A DNA stretch of 64,000 nt from Desulfosporosinus nitroreducens (GTDB lineage: Bacteria; Bacillota; Desulfitobacteriia; Desulfitobacteriales; Desulfitobacteriaceae): the NCBI RefSeq assembly GCF_023897015.1, contig NZ_JAMHFY010000026.1:1-64000 (forward strand), read 5' to 3'. A model generated the notes under the pieces. That model saw nothing but the letters and a program-made list of their open reading frames with translations. It did not search any database and had not been told where the DNA came from. The translations under genes were made by a program, and so were the position numbers. Positions 26,902 through 37,200 of this stretch are shown piece by piece; position 1 is the stretch's first letter; each line of letters opens with the position of its first letter.

Positions 26902-27891
26902 CTACTTAACACTCATCAAGAAAGCTTCTACTTGATCTGCAGTGCGTTGCCAAGACCAAGCTTGGGCGAAAATATGGCCTGAGGCGGCTAACCGCTGACG
27001 TTCAGTATCCTGTGTCAATAGATAATAGATTGCTGAGTTTAGCTGATCAATGTCACTTGGGGGAACTAACAAACAGTTTTCACCGTTGCTAACGTAATCG
27101 CGATTTCCGCCACAATCTGTGGTCACTACAGCTGTACCGCAAGCCATTGCTTCAAGGGGTGGCAAGCCAAATGCTTCAAAGTAAGAGGTATAAACGAAGA
27201 CGTCTGCCTCTGCATAGAGCTGGGCTAGCTCGTGGTCTGTTGTCGAGGGTTTAACCCGACAAGGCACTGGGCTGGAAAATTGGGCACCCTCTGGAATGGA
27301 TACGGTTAACTCGAAATTAATCTGTTCCTTTAAACGGGTGACAGCTTTTAAAAAGTCTGAGCCGCCTTTCCACGTATACCCTAAAGTAGGGTCACGCATG
27401 ATGTAAAAAATCTTCTTGATACCCGTTTGCTCAGACGGTTTAGGATAAGGACGGAATGTCGAAGTATCTACTCCACCAGAGATAACCGTGCTTTGCAGAC
27501 CGGTTTGTTGGAATAGAAGCTGGCGGTGCCACTCCGATATCGACATGATTGGAGCGCCGATTAAATAAGTCTGTTTTGCTATTTCCGATTCGGGAACCCA
27601 AAGAGGCTCATATCCCAGACTTAAGCGTACTACCCGGCCTTTACGAGACTCGAATGCAGGCTTAACAGTTAAATAGAAATTTGGGATTATGAAATCAGCT
27701 GAAGGGATGGAGGAAGGGGTAAGTTCTTTTACTCGTCTCAGTTTGGCACGCAAGGGCCAGACTTGGAGGCCCTTTTCGGGAATAACGACTTCAATATCAT
27801 GTCCTTTATCAACAAGGGCATTAGCCAGGTGATAAATGAAACGCGCCCCGCCGCCCATTTCTAAACTAAGAACAGGAAACACGATCTTCAT
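26902..27891 (-). CDS. GT4-family glycosyltransferase
   Basis: The 329-residue GT-B enzyme starts KIVFPVLSLEMGGGARFIYHL with the glycine-rich acceptor loop. Its C-terminal half holds SYFEAFGLPPLEAMACGTAVV, the E-x7-E region that binds the nucleotide sugar, and TTDCGGNRDYV. It is clearly paralogous to the gene at 28680-29675. The donor and acceptor are unknown. It faces away from the small methyltransferase gene at 28028, with which it shares the divergent intergenic region. Confidence 0.88.
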   Translation of the reverse strand: MKIVFPVLSLEMGGGARFIYHLANALVDKGHDIEVVIPEKGLQVWPLRAKLRRVKELTPSSIPSADFIIPNFYLTVKPAFESRKGRVVRLSLGYEPLWVPESEIAKQTYLIGAPIMSISEWHRQLLFQQTGLQSTVISGGVDTSTFRPYPKPSEQTGIKKIFYIMRDPTLGYTWKGGSDFLKAVTRLKEQINFELTVSIPEGAQFSSPVPCRVKPSTTDHELAQLYAEADVFVYTSYFEAFGLPPLEAMACGTAVVTTDCGGNRDYVSNGENCLLVPPSDIDQLNSAIYYLLTQDTERQRLAASGHIFAQAWSWQRTADQVEAFLMSVK

Positions 27892-28027
27892 AGTTTGTCC
27901 TCCCTTTACTATACGGTACTACATATTATGCGATTGAGTAGGTGATTTGTGTGTCGGATGGTACTTTAAGGAAAATTTTGAATACCATAATAGAAAACAG
28001 AAATTAAGATGAAAGGATGTTAAGCCT

Positions 28028-28603
28028 GTGACAGTCAATGTCGTAAATCATAAGGATTTCCTTGATACAATTAATGAACTTCTGTCGGATTCTAATACGG
28101 TCCTAGACGTTGGTTGCGGAATAGGTGAGACCCTAGGGAAATTTCGTTGCCCGATCAAAATCGGAGTTGACGCTCATCGGCCCTACCTAGAGAATGCTGA
28201 TTTGAGTGAACAGTTCTTAAAAATAAATTTTACGGCAGAGCGCATTAGTGAATTATTTCTGCCTAAGTCGCTAGATAGTGTAACGTTGATTGATGTCATC
28301 GAGCATTTCGAGAAAGCGGTTGCTTGGGATGTCTTGCGCCAAGCTGAAGAGATTGCTACTAAAAGGGTTATTATTTTTACCCCAAGGGGTTTCTTCAAAC
28401 AGCTTGACGTAGATCATTATGGTTTAGGGGGAGAAAGCTTTCAGAGGCATCGATCAGGATGGGAGGTTGAGGATTTTCAGAAGCTTGGCTATAATATTGT
28501 AATTTTTAGTAAGTTCCATGATCAGAGTAACAAAGCGTTTGTGGAGGTATATGGTAAAAACGCTGAGCCTGTCGATGCCCTCTTAGCTTGGAAGGATTTT
28601 TAA
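28028..28603 (+). CDS. Class I SAM-dependent methyltransferase
   Basis: The 191-residue protein has motif I as VLDVGCGIGETLGKF (residues 22-36), an acidic motif II in KIGVDAHRPYLE, and SLDSVTLIDVIEHFEKA (motif IV region). This pattern is common in methyltransferases of polysaccharide loci. It starts at GTG 28028 with AAAGGATG upstream. It is placed alone on the plus strand between two minus-strand glycosyltransferase paralogs. The target is unknown. Confidence 0.82.
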   Translation: MTVNVVNHKDFLDTINELLSDSNTVLDVGCGIGETLGKFRCPIKIGVDAHRPYLENADLSEQFLKINFTAERISELFLPKSLDSVTLIDVIEHFEKAVAWDVLRQAEEIATKRVIIFTPRGFFKQLDVDHYGLGGESFQRHRSGWEVEDFQKLGYNIVIFSKFHDQSNKAFVEVYGKNAEPVDALLAWKDF

Positions 28604-28679
28604 ACAGAGGTTAGAGATCAGAGGCATGAGGTTCGAGAAAAGACCGAGAGCATATGGCTTCTGGTTATCTAAATGTGTT

Positions 28680-29675
28680 CTAGACGCGCGCTAGCTGAAA
28701 AAGTAAGGCTTCTAATTTATCGGCAGCGCGTCGCCATGTCCAAGACTGGACGTAGTGTAAGCCGGTATGGGCAAGTTGATTCCGTATTGTTTCCTGAGTT
28801 AAGAGATGAGCTAGTATAAGGGTTAGTTGTTGAGTATCGCTGGGGGGAACAAGTAAACAGTTCTCTCCATTTTTTGTATAATCTCGGTTACCCCCATTAT
28901 CCGTAGTTACGACTGCAGTCCCACAGGCCATCGCCTCTAAAGGGGGCATAGAAAAGGCTTCAAAGTAGGAGGTCGAAACAAAAATATCTGCCTGAGCATA
29001 GAATCGGGCCATCTCACTGTCCGATTGGGCATTCACTATCTCATAGGGCAGGGGCGCTGGGTAATTTGCCCCTTCCGGAGCTACAACCTGAATGTCAAAG
29101 GCAGGAACCAACTGAGTTAAGCGCTGGCAGGCCTCCCAAAAATCTTCGGTACCTTTCCAAGTATAGCCATGTTCCTTAGAACGAAGGATATAAGCTATTG
29201 ACAAACGTCCAGTAGAGAGAGACTTTTTGGGACTGGGACAAAAAACAGAGTGGTCAACCCCTCCAGGAATAATGGTGCTGTTTTTCCCAGTTTCTTGTAA
29301 AATTAATTGCCGATGCCATTCAGATATAGAAATGATCGGAACATCTATATGGTAAGAAGCTAAGGCTTTTTCCTTTTCTGGCACCCATAAAGGCTCATAT
29401 CCAAGGCTCAGTCGAACGACTCGGCCTTTTTTTGATGCCCACGCAGGAAAAACAGTGGGATAAAAATTTGGAAGTATGAAATCTGCAGGCGGTATTCTAT
29501 CAGGAGTAAGTTCTTTAACACGGGTAACCTGTGCTCGCAGGGGCCAAGAGACAGAGGCATTCTCAGGAAGCACAATTTCTACGCTGTGCCCTTTATCAAC
29601 CATTTCATTTGCTAACTGATAAATAAAGCGTGTCCCTCCTGTTTCCAAACTTACAACTGGAATAACTAGTTTCAT
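28680..29675 (-). CDS. GT4-family glycosyltransferase, paralog of 26902-27891
   Basis: At 331 residues it has the same architecture as its paralog: KLVIPVVSLETGGTRFIYQLA, RVVRLSLGYEPLWVPE (shared exactly), SYFEAFSMPPLEAMACGTAVV and GGNRDYTKNGENCLLVPPSD. The two differ most in the mid-region and around the donor pocket (AFGL versus AFSM). TGGAGGACAAATT lies before the ATG on the minus strand. A divergent promoter region separates it from the dehydrogenase gene at 29861. Confidence 0.88.
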   Translation of the reverse strand: MKLVIPVVSLETGGTRFIYQLANEMVDKGHSVEIVLPENASVSWPLRAQVTRVKELTPDRIPPADFILPNFYPTVFPAWASKKGRVVRLSLGYEPLWVPEKEKALASYHIDVPIISISEWHRQLILQETGKNSTIIPGGVDHSVFCPSPKKSLSTGRLSIAYILRSKEHGYTWKGTEDFWEACQRLTQLVPAFDIQVVAPEGANYPAPLPYEIVNAQSDSEMARFYAQADIFVSTSYFEAFSMPPLEAMACGTAVVTTDNGGNRDYTKNGENCLLVPPSDTQQLTLILAHLLTQETIRNQLAHTGLHYVQSWTWRRAADKLEALLFQLARV

Positions 29676-29860
29676 AATTTGTCCTCCATAAATTTATTGT
29701 CTTTTTAGTGTATGTCACACCCAGCAGCAAGGTTGCAAAATTTGATATCTAAATCGAATATTACAGGGATTATTTCTGTGAGATACATCCTCTGTTGTGT
29801 CAACAAGGAGTGGACTGCCATAACTTATAGTGATGATATTGGGGGAGGATGGATCCAATA

Positions 29861-30925
29861 ATGAAAATTTGTGTCGTAGGGTTGGGTAATATCGGGTTTA
29901 ATCTGTTCACCTATCTAGACCAAAAATTCTCTGGAGAGGTCATCGGGGTAGATGTGAATGAGAGTAGGGTTAACGAATTAAGACGTAAGGGTCATAGGGT
30001 GACCACTGATTATAGGGCTTTAACAGGGATTGATGTTTGGTTAATGGCTCCTTCCACTGGTAATCAAGGCCAAAATTTGTTTTCTGCCTTAGAGCATATG
30101 ATCATCTGTCCGGGTTCTTTGATCTCCATTGAATCGACATTACCTCCAGGTACCATGATGCGCATTAGAGAATTCTTGGAGAAAAGAGGATTTAAATTAG
30201 GAACAGATCTTTTTTTGATTCATGTTCCTCACCGGGTAATGTTTGGAGTAGACAAAACCGTTTGTGATACTCCAAGAGTTATGGGGGCCTTTACCAGAAC
30301 ATGCCTTGAAAAGGGGCGTGAGTTTTATAACCCATTGGTTCCCCTTCTGATTGAAGTTTCGGATGTTAGAGTGGTGGAATTATCTAAAGTGGTTGAGAAT
30401 GTAAAACGCTATGTTGATGTAGCTTTCGCCCAAGATATATATGGATATTGCGTTTCGAATGGAATGAGTTTTGACGATCTAAGAATGGCTGTCAATAGTA
30501 AGAACAACGTCGAACTTCTAACTACTGACTGGGGAATTGGAGGAGAGTGCCTGCCTAAAGATATGAGTTTCTTAAGAACGGTGTGTCCTTCAGCGTTGTT
30601 GGAAGGGGCAGAACAAGCGGATCAGGACTATCGGGAGCGAATCATTAAACAGGTGGGCACTGGCAAAGAAGTCTGGGTCCGAGGTTTGAGCTATAAAACA
30701 GGAGTCAAGGATCTTGCGCATAGCAGGGGGGTTGACCTGGTCAGAGCTTTGGAAGCGTCCGGTAATACTGTCAGGGTGGAAGATCCCTTATTTTCGTCGG
30801 ATGAGCTGAGTGCAGCAGGCTTTAATCCCATTAATGAGTTAGAGGCCAATCATGAAAACCAAAAAGAGGATCACCTACCAGCCAGGTTAATATTGGATCG
30901 GCAAAAGGCTTTAGAGATTAAATAA
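29861..30925 (+). CDS. UDP-glucose/GDP-mannose dehydrogenase family protein
   Basis: The 354-residue protein starts KICVVGLGNIGFNLFTYL (NAD loop), has IESTLPPGTM and the active-site Cys in GIGGECLPKDMSFL. The C-terminal domain shows VRGLSYKTGVKDLAHSRG, which fits the family's UDP-binding end. Members oxidise the C6 hydroxyl of a nucleotide sugar to a carboxylate. It is shorter than the usual 420-450 residues, mainly in the N-terminal domain, so the substrate may differ. ATG 29861 was preferred over ATG 29849, which lies too close to the GGGGGAGG site. Confidence 0.82.
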   Translation: MKICVVGLGNIGFNLFTYLDQKFSGEVIGVDVNESRVNELRRKGHRVTTDYRALTGIDVWLMAPSTGNQGQNLFSALEHMIICPGSLISIESTLPPGTMMRIREFLEKRGFKLGTDLFLIHVPHRVMFGVDKTVCDTPRVMGAFTRTCLEKGREFYNPLVPLLIEVSDVRVVELSKVVENVKRYVDVAFAQDIYGYCVSNGMSFDDLRMAVNSKNNVELLTTDWGIGGECLPKDMSFLRTVCPSALLEGAEQADQDYRERIIKQVGTGKEVWVRGLSYKTGVKDLAHSRGVDLVRALEASGNTVRVEDPLFSSDELSAAGFNPINELEANHENQKEDHLPARLILDRQKALEIK

Positions 30926-31003
30926 TAGGGGTCACAGGATCCGGAAGACCTGTAAGCATTATGATTCTTGCGTCTGTAAAAAAGTGGAAAAAGGAGCAAT
31001 GAC

Positions 31004-31930
31004 ATGGCTAAAATTTTGGTGACGGGCAGTAAAGGAACGTTAGGTACAAGATTAGTAGAAGTACTCCAATATCGGGGACACGATGTTTGGGAAGTCGATT
31101 TGCAACATCATATTGGGGAGAAATATATTAGGGCGGACATCTCTGAGTATCGCCAGTTGGAACGGGTATTTGATCAAAACTATGATTATGTTTTCCATTT
31201 GGCTGCTGAATTTGGCCGTATTAATGGAGAGCATTATTATGACACACTATGGAAAACGAATGTGATTGGAACACGCAACATTCTAGAATGGCAATTGAAG
31301 AAGGGCTTTAAATTAATTTTTACAAGTTCTTCAGAAATCTACGGGGAAGCAATGGAGCCCTTATTAACAGAAGATTTGCCACTAAAAAAGACAATCATTC
31401 AGCATAATGATTATGCGTTAACCAAGTGGGCAAACGAAGTGCAAGTGATCAACTTTGAAAAGAAGTACGAATCCCCTATTGTTAGACTGCGGTTATTCAA
31501 TGCCTATGGTCCTGGGGAATATTATCATTCCTACCGCAGTGTTGTTTGTCTCTTTATTTATCGAGCATTACAGGCAATCCCATATGATGTTTATGAAGGT
31601 TACTACCGTGTCTTTATGTATGTGGATGATCTAATTCCGACCATAGCTAATGTAGCTCATAACTTTAAACCTGGTGAGGTTTATAACGTTGGGGGGACGG
31701 AATATCGTAGTGTCAAAGATTTAAGTGATTTAGTACTCAAATATACGAAGGGTGACCCAAAATTGGTTAAATATCTCCCTGAAGATAAGCACAATACGGT
31801 CAGTAAGCGGCCAGATATCAGCAAAGCTAAAGAGGATCTGGCACATGGCCCTAAAGTGCTCCTAGAAGAAGGATTACCCAAAACCGTAGAGTGGATGAAG
31901 AAGATATATCCGATGGCTAACCGCCGCTAA
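31004..31930 (+). CDS. NAD-dependent nucleotide-sugar epimerase/dehydratase
   Basis: This 308-residue extended SDR starts KILVTGSKGTLGTRLVEVL (G-x-x-G-x-x-G loop), with FHLAAEFGRINGEHYYDT, SSSEIYGEAMEP and the catalytic Tyr-x-x-x-Lys in DYALTKWANE. It is close in style to GalE/UDP-glucuronate epimerase or decarboxylase enzymes. Following the UDP-sugar dehydrogenase, it may act on a UDP-hexuronate. Its last codons (YPMANRR) are part of a direct repeat that recurs about 100 bases downstream. Confidence 0.85.
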   Translation: MAKILVTGSKGTLGTRLVEVLQYRGHDVWEVDLQHHIGEKYIRADISEYRQLERVFDQNYDYVFHLAAEFGRINGEHYYDTLWKTNVIGTRNILEWQLKKGFKLIFTSSSEIYGEAMEPLLTEDLPLKKTIIQHNDYALTKWANEVQVINFEKKYESPIVRLRLFNAYGPGEYYHSYRSVVCLFIYRALQAIPYDVYEGYYRVFMYVDDLIPTIANVAHNFKPGEVYNVGGTEYRSVKDLSDLVLKYTKGDPKLVKYLPEDKHNTVSKRPDISKAKEDLAHGPKVLLEEGLPKTVEWMKKIYPMANRR

Positions 31931-32032
31931 GACTCCCGCAAGCGGATCGTTAAGTGGCGTTAAGCCCCTGGATAAGTTCAACTAAACTTAAAATAAAGTA
32001 AGTTTCCTATATCCGATGGCTAACCGCCACTA
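31905..32032 (+). repeat. Direct repeat of the 3' end of the epimerase gene
   Basis: The 25-base sequence beginning TATATCCGATGGCTAACC at 31905 recurs at 32008 with one change. The bases after each copy are also similar (GTTCAACTAAACTT versus GTTCACTAAACTTT, and AAAGTAAGTTTCC versus AAAGTAAGTTTTCC). The whole looks like a decayed ~104-base tandem duplication covering the stop codon and the terminator region. Confidence 0.8.
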
Positions 32033-32045
32033 GATAGTTCACTAA

Positions 32046-32078
32046 ACTTTGGATGGAGCAGGAAACTCCATCCAAAGT
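32046..32078 (+). terminator. Hairpin upstream of the GT2 gene
   Basis: A perfect 13-bp stem (ACTTTGGATGGAG with CTCCATCCAAAGT) with a seven-base loop is followed by AAGTTTT. It probably ends the dehydrogenase-epimerase transcript and lies in the second copy of the local duplication. Confidence 0.7.
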
Positions 32079-32110
32079 AAGTTTTCCATAATAAGGGAGG
32101 GAATCTGCTA

Positions 32111-32815
32111 ATGCTAACGCCAAAAGTTAGTGTCGTTATCCCCACGTACAATCACGCCCGATATCTTCCCTATGCTTTAGAAAGTGTCATTTATCAGAGT
32201 TATAAAAATCTTGAAGTGATAGTGATAGACGATGGATCCACAGATGGGACATCTGAAGTATTGAAGCCTTATCGCTCAAGAATCAACTATATTTATAAGG
32301 CAAATGGAGGAACGCCCAGCGCTTTAAATTTCGGTTTATCGGTGGCAACTGGCAAGTATATTTGCTGGTTAAGTGCCGACGACGGCTTTATAGGGGACAA
32401 AATTTCTAAACAAGTTAGACTGATGGAAAGTGATCCAGGATTAGGCTTTAGCTACACGAGCTTTATAGTCATCGATGCTAATGGTACAAAACAATATGAT
32501 GTGAATTCAGCTTTTTATCCCAATAAACAGGAAATGGTGACGAAGCTTATGGAGGGCTGCTTTATTAATGGATCTTCCGTAATGATGAGCAGCGCTGCGT
32601 TAAAGACTGTAGGGAATTTTGACGAAGGCCTGCCCCAAGCCCATGATTATGATTTGTGGTATCGATTCCTTCGTCATTACACTTGTGGATTTCTGGCGGA
32701 ACCTCTTTTGGCTTACCGCTGGCACGGTGAAAATATGAGCCTGCATCCTAATGAAGCATGTTCTATAATTGTTCAAAATAGAGCCAAAAGGTTATTCTCA
32801 GAGTGGTTAACTTAA
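32111..32815 (+). CDS. GT2-family glycosyltransferase
   Basis: The compact 234-residue GT-A enzyme has VSVVIPTYNHARYLPYALES, then VIDDGSTDGTSEVL and WLSADDGFIG (metal site). FDEGLPQAHDYDLWYRFLRH gives the acceptor-side acidic motif ED-like HDYDLW. It ends soon after the GT domain with no membrane segment, so it probably acts at the cytoplasmic face. GGGAGGG stands before the ATG. It is the last gene of the glycan region. Confidence 0.88.
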   Translation: MLTPKVSVVIPTYNHARYLPYALESVIYQSYKNLEVIVIDDGSTDGTSEVLKPYRSRINYIYKANGGTPSALNFGLSVATGKYICWLSADDGFIGDKISKQVRLMESDPGLGFSYTSFIVIDANGTKQYDVNSAFYPNKQEMVTKLMEGCFINGSSVMMSSAALKTVGNFDEGLPQAHDYDLWYRFLRHYTCGFLAEPLLAYRWHGENMSLHPNEACSIIVQNRAKRLFSEWLT

Positions 32816-32829
32816 TATCATTGGCAGTG

Positions 32830-32867
32830 GAATGATGGGGATCGGTATGATTCGCTTCCCATCATTC
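32830..32867 (+). terminator. Terminator after the GT2 gene
   Basis: A perfect 10-bp stem (GAATGATGGG with CCCATCATTC) is followed by TTCTTTAG, 15 bases after the stop codon. Between here and the next gene (to 33134) I see only the inverted repeat at 33070-33115. Confidence 0.65.
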
Positions 32868-33069
32868 TTCTTTAGTCCACAGATTTACATAAAGCAATAA
32901 TGATATTAAGAACAAAAAAGGGGACAGGTAAGTACATCAGTGAGACTGCCCAAAATACGTTCCCTTACATGTACTTTAAACATACACTATATAACTTGAA
33001 GATCATCTATTTGATTATTTATCGAAATGATAGTGTTAAAGAACTTCAGAACGTATAAGTATCCAGGCA

Positions 33070-33115
33070 GTAACTGAAGAGGATAATCCGCTTTAAAACT
33101 AGTATCCTCAGTTAC
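33070..33115 (+). promoter_or_regulatory. Inverted repeat in the leader of the beta-propeller gene
   Basis: GTAACTGA-AGA-GGATA pairs with TATCC-TCAGTTAC, a 13-bp stem with a three-base bulge. It ends four bases before the AAGGAGG ribosome binding site of the gene at 33135. It could affect translation or be an operator. No T-run follows. Confidence 0.4.
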
Positions 33116-33134
33116 CATAGTAAGGAGGCATATA

Positions 33135-34004
33135 ATGGTTTCGTTAACAACCGGATTGATTGAGAATATTGGAGTTTCCGGTGTGCGACCCTGTACGACG
33201 CTCATAGTGACAATTTCTAATACCAGCCTAGTAAGCGCTACTGTTCGAATAAGTGGTTATTATTGGACTGGAACGGATAAGAAAGAGTACGTTTTAGATT
33301 TAATAACTGTGGCGCCCGGAGAAGTTGCAATTAATAACTTTTACGCAAAATTTGATATTTTTGAATTCCAATTTATCTCTAACTCTGATTATGTGGAAAT
33401 CTCAGTTCGAGGGAAGAATGATGCTGGAGGCTTGACCGTAGTTTATAATACGTTGCCAGCCCAACTTTTTCCAATAGGTATGGAAGGAATAGCAACGGAA
33501 GAGTCGAAAATGACGATTCCCACCGCCCTTAACCGAGTTTACATTCTAAACTCTAGCAACAACAGTATCTCAGTTATTGACGGAATCTCCAATGCCTTCA
33601 TGGGTAATGTAATAATTGGTTCAGGGCCCTTCGGTGTAGGTGTTAATCCTGTAACGAACCGAATTTACGTGGCAAACTTTGGCAGCAATAATGTCTCAGT
33701 CATTGACGGGAACTCTAATAGGGTCATAACCACCGTTACTGTGGGTTCTAATCCGGTAGGTCTGGGTGTAAATCCTGCCACCAATAGGATATATGTAACG
33801 AATTGGGGTAGTAACAGTGTCTCAGTTATTGATGGATTGACCCATGTTGTTATTTCAACCATTATGGTAGGTGCATCTCCAGAAGGGGTGAATGTGAATT
33901 TAGCAACGAACCTAATCTATATCACAAACCATGGTAGCAACAATGTTTCAGTCATCGACGGAAGCAATAATGTGGTCAAAACTATCGTAAATCTTGGGAT
34001 CTAA
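33135..34004 (+). CDS. Short YVTN-type beta-propeller protein with novel N-terminal domain
   Basis: From about residue 125 to the end (289) the protein has about four repeats of the YVTN beta-propeller family, each near 42 residues, of the form NRIYVANFGSNNVSVIDG followed by TVTVGSNPVGLGVNP. A closed propeller normally needs about seven blades, so this is half a propeller unless it multimerises. The first ~115 residues are beta-rich and unrecognised. No signal peptide is seen, although such proteins are often surface proteins. AAGGAGG precedes the ATG. Confidence 0.8.
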   Translation: MVSLTTGLIENIGVSGVRPCTTLIVTISNTSLVSATVRISGYYWTGTDKKEYVLDLITVAPGEVAINNFYAKFDIFEFQFISNSDYVEISVRGKNDAGGLTVVYNTLPAQLFPIGMEGIATEESKMTIPTALNRVYILNSSNNSISVIDGISNAFMGNVIIGSGPFGVGVNPVTNRIYVANFGSNNVSVIDGNSNRVITTVTVGSNPVGLGVNPATNRIYVTNWGSNSVSVIDGLTHVVISTIMVGASPEGVNVNLATNLIYITNHGSNNVSVIDGSNNVVKTIVNLGI

Positions 34005-34013
34005 ACTGAGGAT

Positions 34014-34118
34014 TTGCATAGTAAAGGGCAAGAAAAACTTGTTTCGTCTATTGAGGAGTTAGATCCAAGCGAAAATGAGCGAAAAATAATGATTCATGAA
34101 ATACGATTAAAGAATTAA
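34014..34118 (+). pseudogene. Remnant of a sensor kinase N-terminal linker
   Basis: Directly after the beta-propeller stop, and in the same frame, 34 codons read LHSKGQEKLVSSIEELDPSE then NERKIMIHEIRLKN before TAA. This resembles the helical segment that precedes PAS domains in many histidine kinases (usually ending HELRVHQIELEMQNEEL). The frame stops exactly before the conserved continuation. It may be the broken start of a second kinase. A short translated peptide from TTG 34014 is less likely. Confidence 0.45.
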
Positions 34119-34209
34119 AGGTATTTAGACGAAGAATATCGAAATATCTAACCATATATAACTTTGTTTCCTTGTCATTATCTGCATCAATTATGGAGGT
34201 GCATTAACA

Positions 34210-37200
34210 TTGGAGTCTGATCACCAAGAAATGATGAATGAAACAATGGATACCTTAAGAACTCTCTTTAATATAATTGAAGACTATGTGTTTATTGTGG
34301 GCGAGTTTGGAGAAATTATTGAGGTAAATAAATCTGCAACGCAAAAATTAGGATACTCTGTTGAAGAATTACGTGGGGCAAACATTTTGCTCATTTATCC
34401 TCCCGAGCGACATGAGGAGGCTTTTAAAGCAGTTAAAGAAATGATGGAAGGAAGGCTATACAAAAATACGATCCCTCTTTTCACAAAAGAGGGCAAATAT
34501 ATTTTCGTAGAAACCCGCATATTCATTGGAAGATGGCTTGGCAAAAACGTAGCTTTTGGAATCTGCAAGGATATTTCCAGTTTGAAAAACCAACGGCGCT
34601 TTCTAAGTTCTATGATTGATGCAACTCCAGATCTGGTATTTTTTAAAGATACTAAAAGTGTGTTCTTGGGATGCAATGATGCTTTTTCCGATAAATGTAT
34701 CGGATTGAGTAAAGAAGAAATTATAGGCAAAACTGATATGGATTTTATTAAAGATAAAAGACTTGTTGAACTTTTCCATCAGAGAGATAAAGAAGTGTGT
34801 GAAACTGGAGAAATGAGGATTTACGAAGAGAGAATATCCATGGCGGATGGTACTTTTGCTGATGTTGAAACAGTAAAAACACCTTTTTATAATGAAAGCG
34901 GCAAAGTGGCAGGGCTTATAGGCATTGCTCGAGATATTACAGTAAGAAAAAGCGTAGAAAAGCAATTGAAGGTGCAAACGGAATATGCAGAAATGCTTTT
35001 AAATACTGTTCCAAGTGCGGTCTTTTCAGTTGATAACAATAAAAAGGTATTAAGTTGGAATAAATGGGCTGAACATTTAACCGGTTATTCACAGGGTGAA
35101 GTCGTTGGAAAAGGCTGTAGCTTGTTTGCTAATACCCCTTGTAATGAACAATGCGGATTATACTTGAAGGAACCAACAATTGGGAAGGTATGCACAATTA
35201 GAAATAAAAATGGGGAAACGAGATATATTTCTAAAAATGCGGCTCTTTTAAGAGATGAGACAGGGGAAGTCACAGGCGGGATTGAGTGTTTTGATGATAT
35301 CACTGATAGGATACAAATAGAGGAACAGCTTCGCGAAAGTGAGGAAAGATATTCTGCAATCGTGAACTGTGCTCCCGAGATAGTGGCAATATTCAAAATG
35401 GGAACGATCGTCTTTGTAAATGATGCAGGCTTGAGTGCTTCAGGCTACGAAAAAAATGAAGTAATAGGACATAATGTTGAGAAATTCATATCGAAAAATT
35501 CTAACGAGCTGATTTTAGCTAACATGAAGCGAAGGATACAAGGAGAAACAATTGGAGATTTCGAGATAGAATTTATCAATAAAACAGGTGCAGTTACCAA
35601 TCTAATCGTTAAAACATCGGCTATAACGTATGAAAATGAGTCGGCTGTTCTTGCTGTATTTATTGATATTACTGAAAGAAAGCATGTCGAAGAGGAGTTA
35701 AATAAAAAAGAAAAAATACTCTCTGCTGTTGCAATGTCTATCAAGGAGTTTTTGGACTGTAGTGATTATCTGGTTGCCGTAAAGAATTCCTTTGAATTGC
35801 TCGGTTCTGCTACACAGGTAGATAGAATTAATCTGTTTCAAAATACATTTGATCTGGCAGGGAATCAGTACACAAATCAAAAAGTTGAATGGCATTCAAG
35901 CCTGTGTGAGCCCCTGCTTAACAATTGGGACCTGCAAGGGATTCCATTTGCCAAGATAGATGGCTTTATAGAACCACTTATAAATGGAGAAGCCTATTTT
36001 GGAATCGTAAGAGAACTTAAGAATGACAGAACCCGAGAAGTTCTTGCGGCCAAGGGCATTTTATCGATAGCAGTAATTCCTATTTTTGTTAGAGGGGATT
36101 TCTGGGGATTTGTGGGTTTTGATGATTGCACATATGAAAGAAATTGGTCGGAGGCTGAATTTTCTGTATTAAGAGCTTTTGCAAATTCTTTGGAAAGAGC
36201 TGTCGAGAGAAGCATAATAAATGAAGAGTTGGAGAAGTCGAAAAAGGCTGCAGAGACAGCCAGTATTCTAAAAGGCCAGTTTCTTGCGAATATGTCCCAT
36301 GAAATCAGAACCCCTATGAATGGAATTATTGGTTTTATTGAACTTCTATTCAGGACGGATTTAACAAGAGAACAATGGGGATTCCTCGGGCAAATAAAAT
36401 CAGCTTCTGACGCACTGCTCCTGCTTATCAATGACATATTAGATTATTCTAAGATTGAAGCTGATAAGCTGGAACTGGAAAATATCCTGTTTGATATTCA
36501 TTCTCTAGTAGAAGGATCAGTGAACCTTTTTGTACCTAGAGCAAATGATAAAGGTATCCGAATCAATCTGTTCATCGCTTCAGATGTCCCGAAGGTACTA
36601 TACGGAGATCCGGGAAGATTGAGACAAGTTTTGAATAATTTAATAGGTAATGGTCTTAAATTTACAGAAGAAGGGGAAGTAAATGTCGAGCTTATCCTTG
36701 TAGAGGATAATGCACAAAATGTTAAGATCCAATTTCAAATTAGTGATACCGGGATAGGAATAGATAAAGAAGTATTGCCAAGACTTTTCACTATATTTTC
36801 CCAGGCTGATGCCTCAACAACCAGGAAATATGGAGGTACAGGTCTGGGGTTAGCAATTTCCCATCGAATTATTAATTTAATGAATGGAAAAATAAATGTA
36901 GATAGTGTTCTTGGAAAGGGTTCAACTTTTTATATAGAACTAGATTTAAAAAGATATAATCCACGGGGCATACTCAATTTGGACAATATGCAAATGATAA
37001 GAAGGGAGTTGCTTGAAACTGCTTTCAGTGGTTCTGGTTCGCAGGCACGATCTTTCGAAGACTGTTTAGACGAAAAGTATACTAAAGATATGACCAATAA
37101 ATCGGCATCAAAAGAACAATACAATGTTTTACTGGTAGAGGATACTCTAGCAAATCAAAAGTTGGCAACTGTTATGTTAAGGCAATTGGGCTATAATGCT

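Noticed and set aside
35994-36437. A 147-codon minus-strand frame inside the histidine kinase gene
   Set aside because: It is opposite the GAF and HisKA coding region, with no start signal and no recognisable domain.
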